Below, in pieces: positions 35,705-44,166 of a stretch of 64,000 bases of DNA. The notes under the pieces were generated by a model. The model had not been told where the DNA came from. It searched no databases and was given only the letters and a program-made list of their open reading frames with translations. Each line of letters opens with the position of its first letter. The stretch's first letter is position 1. This DNA comes from Shewanella holmiensis (GTDB taxonomy: Bacteria; Pseudomonadota; Gammaproteobacteria; Enterobacterales; Shewanellaceae): NCBI RefSeq assembly GCF_025370255.1, contig NZ_JAMTCD010000014.1, positions 44,291-108,290 on the forward strand, read 5' to 3'. Made by a program: the position numbers and the translations under genes.

Positions 35705-36883
35705 CTAAAACGCCTCGCCGACGGAGAAGTAAACCGCACTATTATTATTTGATGAGCGAGCATAATCTAAGCGTAAATTAATTCGTTCAGCGGGTTGCAA
35801 CATAAAACGCACACCAATCCCGTATGACGGAATAATATCGTCGGATTTATCAACATGATTGACATCATCCAACTTGCCTGCCCCCACAAAACCAACCAAT
35901 CCCCAACGTTTATGAAAACGCCAACGCGCTTCCGCTTCAGTTTCTATTGCGCCTAACGCCATGTATTGTGTTGCAGAGAAACCACGCAAGCCTAAGCGAC
36001 ACGCCGCCCATAATGGAACTTCGCCCTCTTTCATACAGCCCTTTAATTTATATGCTACGGTGACGGATTCATGCACAGGGAAGTAACCATCAAATTCTAA
36101 TGAATACGATTCAAAGTTAGTGTCACTACCAATGGCATCATTAAAAACAGTGCCATTTAATTTAAAATAGTAGCCGTCGTATGGGTTTGTGGGCATATCC
36201 CGAGAGTCATAAATGATCCCTGCTCCCAACCCTGCTGAAATAATTTCATTGCGTAAGTCAAAATGAATAGAACTAAAATCAACACTAAAATCCTGTTCAA
36301 AATCAATAAAAACGCCATTTAGCCCGACAAACCAGTTTCCACTAATACGGCGCTCTAATTCAAGCAAGGCCCCGTACCCGGTAATGTCCCAATCAACCGC
36401 AAGTGGTATGCCAATCAATTCAGTTGAAACTAATGGCAGTTTTAAATCGGTATAGGCAACCCCCCCTTTTAAATGCCAGTTATTATTATCCCAATAACTG
36501 GCATGACCAACGGCGGCCCCCCAACTTTCGTTACTAGAGTAAAAGCCAGCAATACCGGTAACCGAAGGAGGTTGAACCGACTTTTGCTCGTCAGTTTGTG
36601 GATAAAAATAGCCAACAAGGCCTGCTAAACCGTAATCTATGGTAGGGTTTGAAAATGGAATAGGGGCGGCAACAAAATTGCCCTTATTAACCGTTAGAGG
36701 TGCTTTGTTTTCTTTTAAATTAGGCACTATTGAACTTGGATCACTGGCAGTCGTTTCTTGTGCTTGACTCTTTTCGCTCTGACTTTCATTGACAATATCA
36801 TCATTGGCGGCAAAAACGGCTGCAGGTGCCAGCATCACTCCCAATATCCCTAAAACGATAGGATTCAATTTGATAGCTTTCAT
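35705..36883 (-). CDS. BamA/TamA-type outer-membrane protein (surface-antigen barrel only)
   Basis: A 392-residue protein with a signal peptide ending AVFA|ANDD, a Gln/Ser-rich linker, then a beta-barrel resembling the Omp85/bacterial surface antigen domain (GLGAGIIYDSRDMPTNPYDGYYFKLN is the characteristic segment, and GFVGAGKLDDV lies near the end). POTRA domains are absent, so it is a short patatin-independent Omp85-like barrel. The longest frame starts at 36964, but the ATG at 36883 has AAAGGA 7 nt upstream and begins the signal peptide. It is bracketed by IS-end-like repeats, hinting at mobility. Substrate unknown. Confidence 0.8.
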   Translation of the reverse strand: MKAIKLNPIVLGILGVMLAPAAVFAANDDIVNESQSEKSQAQETTASDPSSIVPNLKENKAPLTVNKGNFVAAPIPFSNPTIDYGLAGLVGYFYPQTDEQKSVQPPSVTGIAGFYSSNESWGAAVGHASYWDNNNWHLKGGVAYTDLKLPLVSTELIGIPLAVDWDITGYGALLELERRISGNWFVGLNGVFIDFEQDFSVDFSSIHFDLRNEIISAGLGAGIIYDSRDMPTNPYDGYYFKLNGTVFNDAIGSDTNFESYSLEFDGYFPVHESVTVAYKLKGCMKEGEVPLWAACRLGLRGFSATQYMALGAIETEAEARWRFHKRWGLVGFVGAGKLDDVNHVDKSDDIIPSYGIGVRFMLQPAERINLRLDYARSSNNNSAVYFSVGEAF

Positions 36884-37018
36884 ATATATTCCTTTAAACA
36901 ATTCACCATCATTTAGCGCATAATTTGAGCATAACACTATCATGTTAAGCTTTTCTTGTTGCAAATTTAATTTTTAATATCCATTTGAATATAGTACAAA
37001 TTTAATCATATTACTCAA
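36884..37018. other. AT-rich upstream region of the outer-membrane protein gene
   Basis: No gene. It must hold the minus-strand promoter; it runs directly into the transposase remnant. Confidence 0.45.
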
Positions 37019-37180
37019 GGCCAACTGATTGCGATTGATGGCAAAACCTTGAGAGGCTCCTATCAACGCGGCGACAAACAATCGACAAGAGAGCATGGAT
37101 GAAAACGGTGTACTTAGAGGAGTATTAAATGCAGGGTTCAGCATGGCGAACAATTAATGAACACTCATGCGGTTGCCCTG
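37019..37180 (+). mobile_element. Remnant of an ISAs1-family insertion sequence
   Basis: Bases 37019-37102 translate to GQLIAIDGKTLRGSYQRGD followed by KQSTREHG and a stop. IAIDGKTLRGS is the hallmark of ISAs1-family (H-repeat) DDE transposases around the first Asp. The flanking transposase sequence is gone. At 37163-37180 comes actcatgcggttgccctg, which looks like the element's right end. This is a heavily deleted relic, not a functional element. Confidence 0.8.
37163..37180. repeat. IS-end-like 18-bp sequence, copy 2
   Basis: Matches 35661-35678 in 17 of 18 bases, direct orientation, and closes the transposase remnant. Between here and 37307 there is no gene. Confidence 0.6.
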
Positions 37181-37307
37181 TTGCAGGATACTTCTGCCAA
37201 CCACAGTAATTCATCATTAAATTTATTCAAGTATCCCCCTAAAGTACGACATTATTCTGTCATAAATGATGATTATGATGAGTTAACAGTCATCATTAGA
37301 TCAGATT

Positions 37308-39056
37308 ATGCCTTCAGTTGATTTATCCCAAGCCTTAGACAGTATTCTTGATAAACAAACGATTAATGCCGTCTTTCAGCCAATTTTCAATATAAAAAAC
37401 AACAAACTCCACGGCTTTGAAGCACTAAGCCGAGGCCCTGATCATAGTCCGTTGCATTTACCTGTGCCTTTATTCAAAACTGCAGAACACCTTGGTAAAC
37501 TCAGTGAACTTGAAACCCTCTGCAGAAGTATTTCATTAACTGCGTTTAAAAAACGTCAGTTGCCAGGAAAGTTGTTCATTAATATTTCGCCAAAGGCCTT
37601 ACTTGATCCCAATCATCCTAAAGGCAGTACCTTAAAGCTTATTAAACAATTAGGCTTATCCCCTAGCGATGTCGTAATTGAATTGTCAGAACAATATCCC
37701 GCTGACGATATAGATCTATTAAAATCTTGCTTGAATCATTACAGAAATCAGGGTTTTCTAACCGCAATTGATGATCTAGGAGCTGGATATTCAGGACTGC
37801 GATTATGGTCAGAATTAGCCCCCGATTATGTCAAAATCGATCGTCATTTTATTCATCAAATTGATATTACTCCGGTAAAACAGGAGTTTGTTCGATCAAT
37901 TGTTGATTTGTGTCAAAGCTTAACCTGCAAGGTCATTGCTGAAGGAATAGAAACTGAAGCTGAGTTAACTATGCTGTCTCAGTTAGGTGTGAGTTATTGT
38001 CAAGGATACTTATTAGGACGACCAGAATTAGAGCCGAATAGAGAATACATTAAAGCGCCGTTAGTGATGGCTTCATTACCTCACACCCGATATTGTGAAA
38101 CGGCAGACAGCATCTGCCACAATGCCATTGTCGCCACCCCAAAAACACAACTAAAACAGTTAAGTCAGCAGTTTATTGAGCAGCCTGCACTACAAGCAAT
38201 TGTAATTGTTGAGGATGATACCCCCAAAGGCATTATTAATCGTGCCACATTACTGGAATTATTTAGCACACCCTACGGACGAGCATTGCATGAAACCCAC
38301 CCTGCAAGCGCGGTCATGGATAAACAGGTATTACAAATTGATGCTAACGAGCCTTTATCGTATGTCAGTCAATTATTAACATCTGAAGAGGCGCACACTG
38401 TCGCGCAGCAATTTATTATTACCCGCAATCAAAAGTTGATTGGTATTGGCCACACTAAAGATCTTTTACAACGGATAACTGAACACAGAATTAAAATGGC
38501 CCGCCATGCTAATCCATTAACTAATTTACCAGGCAATGTTCCTATCCAAGAAGAATTGAAATTGTTGCGCACACAGCAAAAGCCGTTTTACTTGGCTTAT
38601 TTAGATTTATGCCACTTTAAGCCATATAACGATATTTATGGTTTTTGTCGTGGTGATGAGGTGATTCAACTTGTTGCTAAACTCTTAATGCCACATCAAA
38701 ATGAACGATGTTTTGTCGGCCATATTGGCGGTGATGATTTTGTAATGATATGCACCTGCGATAGCACTTTTAACCATAGTCAGCAAATCATTGCCCAGTT
38801 CGAACAACATAAACAGGCATTTTATCAAGATGAACATTGGCAGAGTCAAAGCATGCTTGCTGAGGATAGAAAAGGAGAGCTCTTACATCATCCATTAATT
38901 TCTTTATGTATCGGTATTTTGCCCCCTTGTGTGACATCCAATGCGACTGAACATGAATTATCGACATTAAGTGCACAAGCAAAAAAACAGGCAAAACTCG
39001 CTGATAGCGGACTTTACCTGTTTTCACAGCCAACACTTAGTATGAATGTCGCCTAA
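37308..39056 (+). CDS. EAL-CBS-GGDEF protein (likely c-di-GMP phosphodiesterase)
   Basis: A 582-residue soluble protein with an uncommon order: EAL domain first (about 15-245), a CBS pair (about 265-395), then GGDEF (about 400-575). The EAL site looks complete: FEALSRG (37-43), NISP, ELSE (125-128), DDLGAG (155-160), KIDR, AEGIE (211-215) and QGYLLGRP. The GGDEF signature reads GGDDF (474-478), changing the catalytic Glu to Asp, so cyclase activity is doubtful and the domain may sense GTP. CBS domains usually bind adenine nucleotides, suggesting energy-status control. The stop overlaps the convergent DUF3016 gene by 4 bp. Confidence 0.9.
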   Translation: MPSVDLSQALDSILDKQTINAVFQPIFNIKNNKLHGFEALSRGPDHSPLHLPVPLFKTAEHLGKLSELETLCRSISLTAFKKRQLPGKLFINISPKALLDPNHPKGSTLKLIKQLGLSPSDVVIELSEQYPADDIDLLKSCLNHYRNQGFLTAIDDLGAGYSGLRLWSELAPDYVKIDRHFIHQIDITPVKQEFVRSIVDLCQSLTCKVIAEGIETEAELTMLSQLGVSYCQGYLLGRPELEPNREYIKAPLVMASLPHTRYCETADSICHNAIVATPKTQLKQLSQQFIEQPALQAIVIVEDDTPKGIINRATLLELFSTPYGRALHETHPASAVMDKQVLQIDANEPLSYVSQLLTSEEAHTVAQQFIITRNQKLIGIGHTKDLLQRITEHRIKMARHANPLTNLPGNVPIQEELKLLRTQQKPFYLAYLDLCHFKPYNDIYGFCRGDEVIQLVAKLLMPHQNERCFVGHIGGDDFVMICTCDSTFNHSQQIIAQFEQHKQAFYQDEHWQSQSMLAEDRKGELLHHPLISLCIGILPPCVTSNATEHELSTLSAQAKKQAKLADSGLYLFSQPTLSMNVA

Positions 39057-39595
39057 TTGCTCATCTCCTGATTAAGCTGTGGGGCAACTGTGCGTGTTAG
39101 CCAGTTTTCAATCATCGTTGTTTCTGCACGAAATGGGCGTTCATTGACACGATTAAGTCGTTGCATGAATCCCATGTCGGTTAATTTTTCATCACCTGCC
39201 ATAATGACCTGCTCACCTTCTAAAATTTGATAAGTGAAAGTCATTCTTGGTGGGTAGAGTTCTTTAACAACACGCAAATCACCCGGAGTAGCACCAAAGG
39301 TTGGGCGCATGTCTCCAGCCAAATCGACATCCGAGACCTGCATCACAAGCTTCTGATTTGGCTTTAATGTTTTCTCCGCTTTTTTGTTGATATTTTTGGT
39401 CATGGTTTCAAAAAAGCGATTTTCAAAACGCGATTGCAATTCATTAGAGGATTTAATATCGCGATAACTTGCAGGGTCTTGCCACTCAACCTTAACAATA
39501 CCATTCTCGGTTACTGGGCTAGTTACTTCAGCTTCATCAGCGATTGCAAGATTACTGATAAGTACACCAGCAATGAGTAAATAGTTCATATTCAT
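39053..39595 (-). CDS. DUF3016 family exported protein
   Basis: A 180-residue protein with a signal peptide (LLIAGVLISNLAIA|DEAE) and a body typical of DUF3016 (VEWQDPASYRDIK…, MQVSDVDLAGDMRP…, TFTYQILEGEQVIMAGDEKLTDMGF). The family is exported and its function unknown; the Ile/Val strand pattern suggests a compact beta-rich fold. GGAG lies at good spacing before the ATG. It is convergent with the EAL protein and stands alone. Confidence 0.85.
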   Translation of the reverse strand: MNMNYLLIAGVLISNLAIADEAEVTSPVTENGIVKVEWQDPASYRDIKSSNELQSRFENRFFETMTKNINKKAEKTLKPNQKLVMQVSDVDLAGDMRPTFGATPGDLRVVKELYPPRMTFTYQILEGEQVIMAGDEKLTDMGFMQRLNRVNERPFRAETTMIENWLTRTVAPQLNQEMSN

Positions 39596-39889
39596 AAAAT
39601 GTCTCCAAGATTCATAAATCGGCCGATTTAGGCAATATCATCACTCTAACAAACACAACCTGTATCGTTGCTTAACATAAGCTAAATCAATAACCGTTTT
39701 TGACCAAGGCATAGTTATGCTGCAATGGCTAAAATAGTCAGTCTGATATAAATGCCACAATTGTTCAGCTTTCGTTCAATAAACTTAGGCTAGTATGCGG
39801 TATCGACAATTAAACACCTTCACTGTTAACGACTGTTCAAGGATCTAACATCGTAACGAATTGCTACTCATCCTACGGAATAAGATACT
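39596..39889. other. Divergent intergenic region
   Basis: About 290 bp between two divergent genes for exported proteins; no gene or clear operator was found. Confidence 0.4.
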
Positions 39890-40186
39890 ATGAAAACAAT
39901 GAATAATGCTGTAAAACGTGTTTCTTTAGCCGCCATATTTGCCACTGCTGTTGTCGGTATGGCCATCGCCAGTCCAAGCAAAGCAAGTGAAATCGAAAAT
40001 GACACTCTGGCACAACATACCGCACAGCTAAATGAACAAGTCATGCAAAACGAACAGCAATATGAATTGAAATTAGAAAAGCAGTTGACGCAACAAGTAG
40101 CCAAAGCTGAAAGCCAATATGTGGCACAAATTTGTCAACAGTATGATTTACCCTACGATAACGAAACATCAACTTGTCGTCGTTAA
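39890..40186 (+). CDS. Small periplasmic coiled-coil protein, unknown function
   Basis: A 98-residue protein with a signal peptide (VSLAAIFATAVVGMAIA…SKAS|EIEN). The mature part, about 65 residues, is Gln/Glu-rich and helical (LNEQVMQNEQQYELKLEKQLTQQ), ending with two Cys (ICQQYDLPYDNETSTCRR) that could form a disulfide. I do not recognise a family. GGAA is 9 nt before the ATG and a terminator follows, so it is a one-gene unit. Confidence 0.7.
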   Translation: MKTMNNAVKRVSLAAIFATAVVGMAIASPSKASEIENDTLAQHTAQLNEQVMQNEQQYELKLEKQLTQQVAKAESQYVAQICQQYDLPYDNETSTCRR

Positions 40187-40202
40187 TCCAAAGTATTATA
40201 AC

Positions 40203-40231
40203 AAAAAGCCCTGATATTTAAGGGCTTTTTG
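40203..40231. terminator. Bidirectional terminator
   Basis: Stem aaaaagccct (40203-40212) / agggcttttt (40221-40230) with A-rich and T-rich arms, between the periplasmic protein gene and the DUF4240 gene. Confidence 0.9.
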
Positions 40232-40741
40232 CTAAAATGGAAATCGTGCACTTAACTTAGGGTACGTTTGCTTAAGTATTTTTGGTTTAGTCGAGAACTT
40301 TTTTCCCGCTGGCGTTTTACTGCCTGACGGAACAAAAGGTAACTCCTCATCAGTGCGATCCTCATAAAGCTTACCCGCGATCAAATCGTAGTCTTCAACA
40401 AAAGGATAAGCATAATTATCCTTCAAAGGCCACTCGGCTAAATCACCTAAACAATCAGGTTCATTGACAATCTTGTCATACCATTGCTGACCCAACGACA
40501 GAATAAAGCAGCGAAACTCAGCAAAAGCATAATCGGAATCACAACCAGTGATAATGTAAGCGGCCCCCCAAATTGACCAGGTGTAACTGCGGCGTAATTG
40601 TTGACCGAAAATTTTATCAAACGCTTTTAAAGATTCGTTATCTAATTCAGCTAATGAATGCTGTAATTGCAATGCCAATTGCTCTGACGATTGGTCTGCA
40701 TGACTGCGCGTAACCAGCTGCCAAAATTGTGTTTCAGTCAT
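40232..40741 (-). CDS. DUF4240 family protein
   Basis: A 169-residue cytoplasmic protein starting MTETQFWQLV, the DUF4240 signature, with conserved DCDSDYAFAEFRCFIL and LGQQWYDKIV segments. The family is widespread, often in single-gene units or near toxin-immunity loci; its function is unknown. GGGGGAAG precedes the ATG. It is divergent from a small membrane protein gene. Confidence 0.82.
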   Translation of the reverse strand: MTETQFWQLVTRSHADQSSEQLALQLQHSLAELDNESLKAFDKIFGQQLRRSYTWSIWGAAYIITGCDSDYAFAEFRCFILSLGQQWYDKIVNEPDCLGDLAEWPLKDNYAYPFVEDYDLIAGKLYEDRTDEELPFVPSGSKTPAGKKFSTKPKILKQTYPKLSARFPF

Positions 40742-40806
40742 CGCACTTCCCCCTGCCTACAAAATTGCGATATTCTACCGTAAATCAGTCTCATCAAGTG
40801 AACAAA

Positions 40807-41214
40807 ATGACACAAAACAAGCGACCATTTAGTATTTTATTGTTGATAGTGCTATACAGCCTCTTTACCCTCATTGCACTTTGGCGAGCCACCCAATACG
40901 CCTCATTTGATATTTTAACTATGGGTGTACTTCCGGTATTAGTGGGTCTTTTGATACAAGCAAGATGGGCAAAAGTAGTGTTGTTTTTTCATTTAGGCTT
41001 ACAAACCTTAGTGTTTGTAGCACTAAGTACAACAGCCGTTATTGCGCACCAAATTACCCCTGAAGATGTGAAACTGGAATTTGCCGGGCACAATATTCCC
41101 ATAGCACTTGCCGTCGGCTGTGCGATAGGTTTGCTGGCCATACAATGGTGGGCAGCATTGCATCTTAAAACCCGCGCATACCTTAATACTCAAGGTATTT
41201 CGACAACAGCGTGA
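40807..41214 (+). CDS. Small inner-membrane protein, unknown function
   Basis: About 135 residues with four predicted helices: ILLLIVLYSLFTLIALW, ILTMGVLPVLVGLLI, VVLFFHLGLQTLVFVAL and IALAVGCAIGLLAIQWWAAL. The frame extends upstream to a GTG at 40729 inside the divergent DUF4240 gene, but the ATG at 40807 (MTQNKRPFSI) begins just before the first helix and is more natural. The Shine-Dalgarno is weak. No family or function recognised. Confidence 0.65.
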   Translation: MTQNKRPFSILLLIVLYSLFTLIALWRATQYASFDILTMGVLPVLVGLLIQARWAKVVLFFHLGLQTLVFVALSTTAVIAHQITPEDVKLEFAGHNIPIALAVGCAIGLLAIQWWAALHLKTRAYLNTQGISTTA

Positions 41215-41291
41215 TGACACCTTTTCATGGCAAGAAGCTAACATACGTATGCTATAGTTTATTTAAGCTAAAAAAATAATAAGAGTACAAA

Positions 41292-42089
41292 ATGCACAAT
41301 TTATCACCAAGTGAATTATCCATATTATTGCTAGAACCTTCTGAGACACAAAGAAAAATTATTATGTCTCGTTTACAACAAGAAGGCGTCATTAGCATTC
41401 AAACGGCCACCACTTTGGCTGAAGCAAAGGCAATTATTACTCGCCACAAACCAGACTTAATCGCCAGTGCATTGCACTTTACTGATGGCGAAGCGACTGA
41501 TTTATTGATGTATATTAAACAAAAGCCTGAATTTCAAGATATCCAATTTATGTTGGTATCCAGCGAATGTCGTCGTGAACAACTTGAGATTTTTAGACAA
41601 TCTGGGGTAGTGGCGATTTTACCTAAGCCTTTTAATGCTGATCATTTAGCCCGCGCGTTAAACTCAACCATCGATCTTATTAGCCATGATGAACTTGATC
41701 TGAGTCATTTTGATGTGCACAACCTACGTGTGCTAGTGGTTGATGATAGCCGTATGGCTCGTAACGTGATTAAACGCACTATTGGCAACTTAGGTATTCA
41801 AATTATCACTGAAGCCGAAGATGGTGCTCAGGCAATTGCATTGATGCAACACAATATGTACGACCTAGTGATCACCGATTACAACATGCCAAGTGTTGAT
41901 GGATTAGCCTTAACGCAATATATCCGTAACGAAAGCCAGCAGTCGCATATTCCTATTTTAATGGTCTCATCCGAAGCAAATGATACCCATTTAAGTAATG
42001 TATCCAGCGCTGGGGTCAACGCCCTTTGTGACAAGCCATTTGAGCCCAATTTAGTTAAACAAATATTATATAAGCTGTTGGAAGAGTAG
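41292..42089 (+). CDS. Double-receiver response regulator with a degenerate first receiver
   Basis: A 265-residue protein of two CheY-like domains with no DNA-binding or enzymatic output. The first (about 9-130) lacks the acidic pocket (LEPSE at 14-18 in place of the D-D pair) and has Ala60 where the phospho-acceptor Asp should be (DLIASAL), while keeping Lys112 (PKPF). The second (about 145-265) is canonical: D151-D152, D196 (VITDYNMP), Lys in DKPF. It may be a phosphate relay intermediate or a motor/partner-binding CheY whose first domain is a pseudo-receiver. It stands alone, with AAGAG before the ATG. Confidence 0.88.
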   Translation: MHNLSPSELSILLLEPSETQRKIIMSRLQQEGVISIQTATTLAEAKAIITRHKPDLIASALHFTDGEATDLLMYIKQKPEFQDIQFMLVSSECRREQLEIFRQSGVVAILPKPFNADHLARALNSTIDLISHDELDLSHFDVHNLRVLVVDDSRMARNVIKRTIGNLGIQIITEAEDGAQAIALMQHNMYDLVITDYNMPSVDGLALTQYIRNESQQSHIPILMVSSEANDTHLSNVSSAGVNALCDKPFEPNLVKQILYKLLEE

Positions 42090-42213
42090 TTTAGCGCGCA
42101 TTTAGTATTCTTTTTTGGTTTATATCGGACAAAATACTTTTAAACCGCCACCGCTTATGGCATGTTAACCACGTTTTTAATAAACATTTCTATGGAAAGC
42201 AGAGAATACCAAT

Positions 42214-42486
42214 ATGAACAAAAGTGAACTGATTGCAAAAATTGCTGAAAACGCAGATTTAACTAAAGCTGAAGCTGGCCGTGCATTAAAATCATTTGAA
42301 GCCGCGGTAACTGAAGCAATGAAAAATGGCGAAAAAATTTCTATCGTTGGTTTTGGCTCATTTGAAACCTCACAACGCGCTGCACGTACAGGCCGTAACC
42401 CACAAACGGGTAAAGAAATTCAAATTGCTGCTGCAACTGTACCTAAGTTCAAAGCTGGCAAAACATTAAAAGATAGCGTTAACTAA
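42214..42486 (+). CDS. hup: HU-family DNA-binding protein
   Basis: A 90-residue nucleoid protein, exactly HU length, that binds and bends DNA as a dimer. The arm signature [14 protein letters not shown] and the [20 protein letters not shown] segments are intact. It resembles both HU-alpha and HU-beta of E. coli. The usual hupB neighbour (lon) is absent here, so I do not choose between them. A terminator follows. Confidence 0.93.
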   Translation: MNKSELIAKIAENADLTKAEAGRALKSFEAAVTEAMKNGEKISIVGFGSFETSQRAARTGRNPQTGKEIQIAAATVPKFKAGKTLKDSVN

Positions 42487-42507
42487 TATTCTGTAAAACG
42501 CATTTTT

Positions 42508-42537
42508 TCAAAAGCCTCCTGATGGAGGTTTTTTTAT
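42508..42537 (+). terminator. Terminator of the HU gene
   Basis: Stem aagcctcc / ggaggttt around a tgat loop (42512-42531, one G-T pair), followed by a long T run. Confidence 0.85.
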
Positions 42538-42794
42538 GCCTTGATATTGTTCATATCAGCCCATGACCTGAGTGAACACCACCATCAATAATTGCACACA
42601 TAAAGTGCAATGACGCACTATTACAAAGCAACAAACCTATTGTCACCCAACCGATTATACATTAAGCGTCTGATATATATTAACTTTTAAAACTGGCACA
42701 AGCTTCGCTTTGCATACCTCAGACAAACAAACATTTTATGTATTGCCCTGACATACAAGACATAAAATGCACAATAAAACCTTGAGGGATAAAG
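42538..42794. promoter_or_regulatory. Upstream region of the TorF-type porin with two inverted repeats
   Basis: No gene. TGTTCA (42548-42553) / TGAACA (42573-42578) and the perfect ATTGCAC (42591-42597) / GTGCAAT (42605-42611) are candidate operators; no regulator is identified. Confidence 0.45.
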
Positions 42795-43481
42795 ATGAAC
42801 AAATCACTAATTCAAGCCGTCGCATTATCAAGTACGTTATTATTAACGAGTACAGCGTTTGCTGAAGTTTCAGCAAATATTGGTGCCACATCAAATTACT
42901 TATGGCGCGGTGTCACTCAAACAGACGATGCGGTAGCGGTTCAAGGTGGTCTTGATTACGCACACGAGTCTGGTTTTTATGCAGGCACATGGGCATCAAA
43001 TGTTGATTTTGGTGATGCCGCAACTTACGAAGCGGATTTCTATGCAGGTTATGGTGGTGAGTTCGCTCAAGATTTCACTTACGATATCAGCTATCTTTAT
43101 TATGCTTACCCCGATTCAGATAGTGACTACAACTTTGGTGAAGTCACTTTATTACTCGGTTGGAAGTGGTTAGAACTGGGTTACTCACATGTTGTCAACG
43201 CAGATTCTGACGTATCGGGTGCCGATAGCGAAACGGATTGGGGCTATCTACAGGCCAATGCCAGCTTTCCATTAACTGAAAAGTTAAGTCTGGGTATCCA
43301 TTATGGTTATTCACAAGGCGATGTTATAGAAGACTTATTTGGCGACAGCTACTCTGATTATAATGTGTCATTAAGTGCCGATACCGACCTAGGTACGGTG
43401 TCCTTTATGGCTTCTGATACTGATTTAGATGAAGATGATGTAAAAGTGGTATTAGGTTACTCATACAGCTTCGATCTTTAA
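42795..43481 (+). CDS. TorF family putative porin
   Basis: A 228-residue outer-membrane protein with signal peptide (…STAFA|EVSA) and the motif NIGATSNYLWRGVTQTDDAVAVQGGLDY, characteristic of the TorF/Gcw_chp family (TIGR02001). The C-terminus (VVLGYSYSFDL) fits a barrel strand, ending in Leu rather than Phe. In Shewanella TorF is linked to trimethylamine N-oxide respiration, but this copy has no tor genes near it, so the transported solute is unknown. GAGGG precedes the ATG and a strong terminator follows. Confidence 0.88.
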   Translation: MNKSLIQAVALSSTLLLTSTAFAEVSANIGATSNYLWRGVTQTDDAVAVQGGLDYAHESGFYAGTWASNVDFGDAATYEADFYAGYGGEFAQDFTYDISYLYYAYPDSDSDYNFGEVTLLLGWKWLELGYSHVVNADSDVSGADSETDWGYLQANASFPLTEKLSLGIHYGYSQGDVIEDLFGDSYSDYNVSLSADTDLGTVSFMASDTDLDEDDVKVVLGYSYSFDL

Positions 43482-43528
43482 CCTGAAACAATATTCGCAT
43501 TCTCTGGTCACACTGACAATCTGACCTT

Positions 43529-43556
43529 AAACGCCACCTTCGGGTGGCGTTTGTTA
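43529..43556 (+). terminator. Terminator of the TorF-type porin
   Basis: Perfect 10-bp stem aaacgccacc (43529-43538) / ggtggcgttt (43543-43552) with a stable ttcg tetraloop. Confidence 0.92.
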
Positions 43557-43892
43557 TTTACAGTCAAATACTGAGACTTAACCGCTTCAATTATGATTTA
43601 AAAAATGAGGCTTTGTGGTTTTGACGAACGAATCCTCTTCACTCAACTCTTTTATGTCATCGTTATGCATCCATGTTGATATACATAAATGGGTTTAAAC
43701 ATCATCTAAGCCATTTCGCTTTGAGGCGTATTTTTTAGCACCCTTAAAAATAACTGCTAAGCTCAAACAGGTAAGGTCAAAACATTTGCCCATTGCGGAC
43801 AATATATTTTGCTTTTCTAATCGTTGTTTTTTAGTTAGAAAGTGCTCATTGGTTTAATTCTGTGGTTTACCATTGGTTTTGAGGGTTTTATT
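43557..43892. other. Intergenic region before the PA3496-like gene
   Basis: About 335 bp in which I find no supportable gene, repeat or operator. Confidence 0.4.
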
Positions 43893-44069
43893 ATGGCTAA
43901 TATTACTGAAAGAGTTCCTGACGATACTGAAATTGAAGCTATGACTTCACCTAGAAACAGTAAAAGCGGTGAGAATTTACAACACAAACGTCAAGTGAAA
44001 CGCAGACTAGAAGATTATCTTGAACAAGCACAATTGCGAAAAGCGATTGGTGATGACGACTTTTTCTAA
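43893..44069 (+). CDS. PA3496-family small protein (putative envelope integrity protein)
   Basis: A 58-residue charged protein from the ATG at 43893 (MANITERVPDD), ending RRLEDYLEQAQLRKAIGDDDFF, which matches the PA3496-family pattern (Arg-rich helix then acidic tail). GAGGG is 8 nt upstream. An in-frame ATG at 43842 would add a hydrophobic segment, but it lacks a ribosome-binding site. The name is inherited from transposon phenotypes in Pseudomonas; a mechanism is not established. Confidence 0.75.
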   Translation: MANITERVPDDTEIEAMTSPRNSKSGENLQHKRQVKRRLEDYLEQAQLRKAIGDDDFF

Positions 44070-44166
44070 CCTAAAGTGCTTTACAGCAAACATCACGCTT
44101 TAGTTTGAATAGTTCACACTACTCAATCCCCTGAGTAGTGTGATGATGTTTAAATAGATAACAAGC

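Noticed and set aside
36884..37307. A complete insertion sequence upstream of the EAL protein
   Set aside because: Only about 28 codons of transposase and one end-like sequence remain; no full transposase frame or matched pair of inverted ends is present.
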